A program made the position numbers and the translations under genes. The notes below the pieces were generated by a model, which did no database searches, was not told the origin of the DNA, and saw only the letters and a list, made by a program, of their open reading frames with translations. Positions 44,898-64,000 of a stretch of DNA of 64,000 nucleotides are shown here, in pieces; position 1 is the first letter of the stretch, and each line of letters opens with the position of its first letter. Source of the stretch: Aquila chrysaetos chrysaetos (Eukaryota > Chordata > Aves > Accipitriformes > Accipitridae); the NCBI RefSeq assembly GCF_900496995.4, contig NC_044008.1:7573276-7637275 (forward strand), written 5' to 3'.

Positions 44898-46865
44898 CCT
44901 TTCTGATGAAAATAGCTTGATACTTTGGGATTGCAAAAATCATTGAGGGATGGGCAGCATCTTTGGGAACAGCACTTGGGTGTCTGCACTTGTTCTTCAT
45001 GGGGCTGCAGCACCCCGGGCAAGTTTCCTCCTGGAAAAAAAATTAAGCTTGGGACAGCAGGTGACTTGGTTAATTATTGCTTTTGCTCTCCTTCCTGCTG
45101 CCGCAGTGCAGTGGCAATTCAAAGAAGAGGGAGTTTGGACCTGAAGGCTGGTAAGAGCCTGCAGCTCTCCTGTGGCCACAGCTCCCTCTGCAGTCACCCG
45201 CCTGACATGCCCGAATCAGCTGCACTGTACTGCCAGGAAACCAAACCCTAAGAGATATATGGTTGTGGTTTGGTTTGTTGTTTTTTTTTTTTACCCAGAA
45301 AGCCAAGTGCTGGAGACTGAGATGAATCTTTAGCCACTGGTGGGGCATGTGCTTTGGAAACCTGTGATTGCAGAATCTCTGCTGGCTGGGATGGGTGGGA
45401 ACAGGGGCAAGAAATCACTTACCAGGCAGATCTCTCACACAGGAGGTCACGTTTACATGAACGGATGAAGCATCCTTTGGACTCCAGCCCTTCCTCAAAT
45501 ATCCTGTGAGGAAGGGCTTGTAGGTCCTTACTCTCCCGGGGACACGGTCCTGCACCCAGGAGCGTGTAGCTTTGCTGAGAAGGAGCCAAGAAGCCCTGCT
45601 GGACCTGGCTCTGCCCAGGGTCGTTTTGGGGGGCAGGGATCAGACTCCTCGGCATTGCTAGGATGCAGCTGAGCTGGCCTTGCACACAGTTGAGAGGAGC
45701 TTGCCTAAGCTTAGTCCTCCCCAAACTCTGGAGCATCCGCGACCTGTTGTCGTAGGAAGGAGTGATGACATGAGTCTCTCATCAGGTGGACAACTGCTGA
45801 ATTTAGATGATCTGTGAGGTCTTTGATGGGTTTTTTCTTCTGAAAGAGGAAATTTAAGCCTAAATCTGTAGGCAGAGATGTACAATTTTTAAAAACAAAG
45901 CTAAAGTTCTTCCTTTCTTTCTCTCTTCCAGTCGCAGGAAGAGAAATTCAGAGTCTGGAAACTGAGAATCTGATGGACACCTGTAGCTCTTCTCTATGGT
46001 CACAGCTCCCTCTGCAGCCAACTCAGCCACACCAGTAACACCAGACAGTGAAGTCTCTCCACGAATCCTGTGTCGTGAACCAGATGGGATACTCTAAGTT
46101 CTCACAAAAATCCCAAGGAAAGCACCAGCTAGGCTGTGAGACAGAGCTCAGCAAAGTCAACAGAGGAGCCTCCAACTCACTGGAAATCATTCACTTGGGC
46201 CCATGCAGCAAGACCAGGCTGAGAAGGTCCAGGTCTGGAGAGGCACCACAGCACATCGCCCCAAGAGCGGGATCCGTGCCAGGGTTATACAGAGGGCATG
46301 GGAAGAGATGCAGGCACCAGGATACTCAAAATCACCCACTGAGCAGGACTGGGGGTCTGTCATAAAGTGCCCCCCTTGTCAGACTTCTTGGTGTTGTGGT
46401 CAAACCAGAGGCTACCGAGAGGATATGTCTGTCTCCAGGTGGGAGCCACAGGCCAGACACCTCACCCCACCACCAAGGGTTTAGGACCAATGCAGTAACT
46501 GTGCTCAAACCTCACCTTGTTTAAAAAGCATACAAACAAAGAAGAAAAGCTATAGATGCTGCAGGAAAAGGAAGAAGCACAAAACCCTCCTCTGCATTAC
46601 GTTGTCATGCATTAAATGACTGCAACAGCTTTGACTTGCAGCCACTTCTCTAGGCAGTCCCCCGGGGGAGAAGATTTTGAGCCCCCTGGGTCAAGGACCC
46701 ACATCTGCATCTGATCTCCTGCCTCAACTGAGTGACCTCCCAAGCTGCAGGACAACAGAGCAGAAGGAGCCATGAGAGCCCGTCAGTGCAGCTTTTGCTG
46801 CTGTTTTGGCACGTCTTCAGGTGGAAGGGGGGACTGGAAAAGAGCTGAAGATTGATGATTTGCAC
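44895..46865. other. Spacer between the two PHYH units
   Basis: No PHYH exon homology seen. It contains a pair of related segments of about 90 bases (about 45106-45200 and 45931-46020) that share a CAGCTCCCTCTGCAG core with similar flanks. No other feature recognised. Confidence 0.5.
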
Positions 46866-47488
46866 TGGGGTATTCAACAACGCACCCACCACCAGAATTT
46901 CTGAGTTGGAATAACACAACACAGCCCTCGAATGCAGTTTTGCACTGATTTAATTTGTATTTCAAAAACAGATTCTGAAAGCAAAAGAATCTTTCAGAAA
47001 GCTAGGAAAAACGTTGTGAAAGGCGAGAGGATCATTTCAGTGCACGTCGCTCCACCCTGCCACCAGTGCATCCTGAGAGGCATCCAACTGATTCCCTGAC
47101 CTGGCAGCACCAAAAGGCACCTTTTCCCAGACCCACCAGACTCAAAGGAGGACTCCTTCATTCCACACAGCCTTGGATCCGTTGTACAAGGCCAACGGGA
47201 GGCTGATTTGCTGGCTCAGTAGCTCCCAACCCTGTCAGCCACATATTTCATTTGTGCCAGCGCTGCTCGGTAAGATATGATGCCACACCAGGTCATGTCT
47301 GAGGAACTCTACTAGTGATCATGTTGCAGCCCATCAATCCCATTTTTCCATGTGAGTGGTTGCTGCTTCCCCTTTATCCAGTTGCCTACACCATTGATTC
47401 TGCTGGTACCAATATCCCCGTCTTCATCAGCTGTACTAATAACTTCCCATGTAAGCTCATACTGAGCTTGAGTGAAACTCTGATTCAT

Positions 47489-47494
47489 TTTATT
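47489..47494 (-). terminator. Candidate PHYH polyadenylation signal
   Basis: AATAAA on the - strand about 420 bases after the PHYH stop. The equivalent signal is kept in the decayed copy near 40816. Confidence 0.5.
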
Positions 47495-47914
47495 TCTTTT
47501 GCGTAGAAAAGGAAGTTGGAAACGTTAAAAAACACACCCTTGCATAAATTCTTGCATAAAATCTTATGTTAGTATAGCATCGTTCCAAAGGTATGTCATG
47601 TGAGAAACTTTTAAAAAACAAGAATGAAAACACCAAGAAAATCAAGGTGTTCTTTCAAGACCTTAATTCTGCAATCGTCTAAGATAACCACAGCAAATCT
47701 GTTTTTCTAGGTTAGGTTTTCTTTGACATTCAATCTCAGTGCAATTATTTTGTATTACTATAAAATGTTTTGCGATGCAGCATTTGGCTAAGTTACCAAT
47801 ACAGAGGTCAACAAAGCACACATAATTCTGCCTGCTGAGGCAGGGTCTGCACTCTCCGATCAGAGAAGCTCATTCTCAGGCACGTGTTTTCCACCTTGCT
47901 CTTCAGAGGTTGTT

Positions 47915-60362
<12,448 letters not shown>

Positions 60363-60540
60363 CGTGTCCGGGCAGTCGGAGAGCTCCGTCACCAACCTGA
60401 CCCTACAAACGCAGCCAGAGAGGAGCGGGACCCTGTTGGCGTCTGCAGCTTTTGCCTCGGCTGCACATGCGCCAGCAGCCGTGCATGCTCAGAAAGGCTG
60501 CAGAAACCCTGCCGGGAGCCTGTAATGGTAAGTTGGCACG

Positions 60541-63500
60541 GTTTGCAGATGGGAGGGCCTGCTGGACACTGGGACGTACGTGGGGAAAGCTCAGCACATG
60601 CTTTTGCACGTCCCTCCCCGCCTTCCCATATTTTTCCCCTTCTCTGCCAGCAGTTACTGAGCTGCAAGGATTTCATCAGCCCTGTGCAGAGAGCAATGCT
60701 TGGCGGTCTTGGGCACAGACCACAGTCAGCACGGATATTTTCTTTATCTCCTGACTGTCAGAGCTTGCCTCATCCCTCCACGAATCAGTTTGGAGAGATT
60801 TTTATGGCTCCGCTGTCACCCCAGCGTGCTGGCTGACCGTGTTTCCCAAGTACCTCATTTGCACTGAGAGAGATCTGGGATGTCTGCAGCCTGCATGAAA
60901 TCCACACCCGAGGCAGGGTATTGTGCTGGGTGGCCTTTCTGTGCAGCCTTCTGGGACAGCTCTGATGCTTTTGAGTAAGAAAAGAGGGAAAGGAACAAAA
61001 GGAGTCACAGTGCAGCACCTGGGGAGGTGGGAGGGGAGGAAAAACAAGCCCGGAGGGGAAAACCTGGGGTAGGGAGAGGGCAAAGCAGCATAAAAAATGG
61101 GCAGCTGCAAATAGAGGTTGCAAAAAATAAGCTGTAGAGGCTTGGTGTTCCCCTGAAGCTGGGATACGCTTAAAAGTGGCTTATTCAATAAACACTGTCC
61201 TTGGCACACTCTCATCTGCCTTAATTAACACCATGAGCGCATCAACTGACACATTTGAGGACAACAGTATTAAGGGGCTGAAAACAGCCCCATAACTAAG
61301 ACTTGCAGCACAGCTGAGGAGATGATTTTCATCATCTTTGCACAAGTCCCTGTTGCCACTGCACCGTAGGGCCTCACCACTTCTGCAAAGTGGACTTCAG
61401 GCCCCCCGTGTCATGGCTCAGACTAGCTTGTGGCATTGGTGTGACACTCAGTTCATCCTTCAAGCCCTACGCCGTGAAGCCGATGCTGCTGGAAGCTGGG
61501 GTATCTCCTGCTGGAATTTGCTGTCCTTCATCTTTCCCCTTTCCCTGGGCCAAGGGGATTCATCTCTGACTGGGACATAGCAGGGAGGTGAGAAGTAAGA
61601 GCTCCGAGGAGGATGAAGGTGGGAGGAAGGCAGTGTGCTGCCTGCTCCAGGTCCAGCCTTGCAGGCTGCTCTCTCACCTACTCTCCCAGGAGATGGAGAA
61701 GTTGGGGATATGGATGAAAAAGCCGGGAGAAGAGAGAGGAGTGGTAAACTGAGGGCAGCAAACCCAGTAACAAATACACTGTAATAATATAAGCTGGATA
61801 GCAGCATCAGGAGTGGGAGGAAATTTTGCTAAGAATTTGCATTATTTTGCCAACCCAACATATGCAAATAGATCTTCACACGTGCTAGTTTGTTCATAAA
61901 CCCCTTGCTCATGAGCAATCCAGCCAGGCCCTGATCCCAAAGTTACACCATCAAGAGTAAGTCCTGTTGCTCCAGGCAGGCAGTCTCATGATGATAGGGT
62001 ATGCACCAAAACTCTGCATCACAGCTACTTTAGGAGGCTTAACTTCATTGTGCCACAGGTTTTGCTGGAATCTGAGGTGACATGTTGATGGATCAAAAAC
62101 TCAGCTGTCAATATACTAAGCTTCATGTTAGTGCTACAGATAAACAGAAGCCAAGGCATGGATAGGAGGTGCTTCTGAACTTAACCTGTATCTTAAAAGC
62201 TGATTGCCTTTAAAACTCAGTGGCAAAACTCCCAGTGATTTAAATAAAGATGTACCAGAGCAGGCTTACATACTCCATTTGTGGCAGCTGCCTGGACTGG
62301 GGTGCATTCCTGTTTACAGCTCTTATGGTCAGTGGTTCCACGTATGCTCGGTGGAGTCACTCTTTTCAGAGGCTACAACAAAACACAGGCTGTTCACAGA
62401 AGTGGGACAAACAAGGTTAGGAACCCAGAAAAAACTCCTCAGAACAATCTGGTGTACTCACAGAGGCAAGCGTACAGGCACGGTGAAGGCACAACTAGCA
62501 GCAGCAGTGACAGCACCCAGCCCTTCATTGCCAACAAAATCAGACCTTTGACTCCTGAGCTATAGGAAAACTCTTAGTCATAGGTAAACAGAAAGTTAAT
62601 AAAAGTCCCTCAAATCAAATTCAAGTGAGGAGGAAGGGAAAAAAAAAAAAAGAAACAAGAGTAACAGTTTTATTACTGAAGTCCTAATTAGAACTGCACT
62701 GAAAGGTGTATTTACAATTCAGATATATGCTGCAGTTACCTTCACAATCCAAACTGAAACAAGAACCTCAATAAATCTTTATCTGTTTCAAAATTCAAGT
62801 AAGAGTCCCATCGAAAAGATAAAGAACAACAACACTACACATGCCAATTCTGACACAGACCTGTTTCCAACATACATATTTCTTCCACTGGTATGTGTTT
62901 GACAGCATCTTATGCAAAGGTGTCTTTCATACCTGAAAAAAATAAGCAAAAAGTAGTTAGTGATTTTGCTGTACTGATTTAGGAGTTTGAGAACTAAGAT
63001 GCTTTTATACATACATAATACATGCTTACATACATATATATATGTATGCATTTTTAAACAAGAAGAACCTCAAAAAACTAATCTCTCTGTGCATTGAATA
63101 CAATTATTCCTTTTTACTTACTGCTTCTCTGGTAATCTTGATAATACTACCAGTAATACCGGCTTATGCAGTAACTGCCATGTCACTGGACCACCCTGTT
63201 ATATCACACCCCAAAATGATTCAGGATACCTCATCCTTGGCACTGAGGAGTGGGTGGTTGAGGTGACTGCCCTTTATTTGTACCCTCACGCTAATGCAGT
63301 CCACGATCAAACTTTAATACAACAGAAGACTGATCTCGGGCGTTGCTGGCACCACTCTGGGCTGCAGTGCTGAGAACCACACAGTGACATCAATGGCACG
63401 ACAGCTGGTTGTGGTGTAGCTATGCACTCTAAAAACATACGTGTGTGGACACGTATGAAAAACCCTGGCCTTTGCATCTTAATCTGATTTTTATTAAAAA

Positions 63501-64000
63501 CAAACCCAAGCCCAAAACAGTCCAGAGTGAATAATTTTCAAATCTGTTGATAAGCTTCACTACAGTGCAGACTGAATTTCATGAACCTGGCAAAAGAAAC
63601 GAGGGAGAGATTTTCTTCTTTAGGAAAACTGATGGTGGCATTCATCTTTTTATTAAAATTAATGGCATTTAAGAGGGGCTGTGTCTTCACAAAGCATTTT
63701 TACAGCTATGTCTGTCAGTTTCCTGAATTTTATAGAACATTTTTATACAGCTGGTTTGCATTTGGCTTTTAGTTTTAATGTTTTCCTTTCATTAAATCAC
63801 AAAACTAATAAAAACTAAACGATCAAAATTTCTCCAGCAGTACAGGAATGGTCCTAATGCACAGTGTTATAATTTAATAAGCATCTCAATTGACTATTAA
63901 AATCCACATTATGATCAGAACTGTAATTCCAAAGATGAGGTCTTCTGAAAGCTTAATTTACTGTGGTGGGAAGTGGCAGCTGCTCCAACTCAGCAAAATT
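60541..64000. other. Intergenic region upstream of PHYH
   Basis: No gene recognised. The last 0.5 kb is AT-rich, with AATAAA on the - strand near 63487 and 63650, and could be the distal 3' UTR of the next - strand gene (SEPHS1 in mammals). No coding sequence supports this. Confidence 0.35.

Noticed and set aside
44447-45022. 191-codon - strand open frame spanning duplicate exons 3-4
   Set aside because: It runs through a retained intron 3 and the 33-base homopolymer (poly-Phe). Only the exon 3 scrap and exon 4 are PHYH-like; the rest is intron that happens to be open.
62788-63051. - strand open frame with a Cys/His-containing segment (YERHLCIRCCQTHT) after a TTTCAG
   Set aside because: Looks faintly like a zinc-finger exon, but no known protein or flanking exon fits. 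Likely chance.

Overview
The window is vertebrate nuclear DNA, most likely from a bird. It has spliced genes with GT-AG introns, CpG-island promoters and short introns, with no Alu- or L1-like sequence. The gene order OPTN, MCM10, PHYH is that of human 10p13. The species cannot be named from the sequence alone.

Layout. (1) 1-8.0 kb, + strand: the last seven coding exons of OPTN (optineurin): coiled coil, UBAN ubiquitin-binding region and C-terminal zinc finger. The upstream exons lie outside the window. (2) 8.0-13.3 kb: intergenic DNA with no recognised gene. Two stretches on the - strand look like exons of an unknown antisense transcript. (3) 13.3-34.6 kb, + strand: a complete MCM10 gene. 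It has a CpG-island promoter with NRF-1-, YY1-, GC-box- and E2F-like sites, one non-coding exon and 19 coding exons reconstructing 868 aa. An LTR-like insertion sits in one intron. (4) 34.6-40.6 kb: intergenic DNA. UCMA lies here in mammals, but I could not find it. (5) 40.6-60.5 kb, - strand: a tandem partial duplication of PHYH (peroxisomal phytanoyl-CoA 2-hydroxylase). The copy nearer the promoter (47.9-60.4 kb) is intact: nine exons, 341 aa, with PTS2 signal and the iron and 2-oxoglutarate ligands. The second copy (41.3-44.9 kb) is decayed. It starts inside exon 3 next to a 33-base poly(A) run, lacks catalytic exon 6, has Gln at the 2-oxoglutarate-binding Arg, and carries a frame disruption with a stop in exon 8. 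(6) 60.5-64 kb: intergenic, possibly approaching the 3' end of the next gene (SEPHS1 in mammals), not demonstrated.

The three genes are independent housekeeping or stress genes: OPTN in selective autophagy and NF-kB control, MCM10 in replication initiation, PHYH in peroxisomal alpha-oxidation. The most notable feature is the PHYH duplication and the way the second copy has decayed. All exon boundaries were read by eye from splice signals, frame continuity and remembered human family sequences; no alignment was run.
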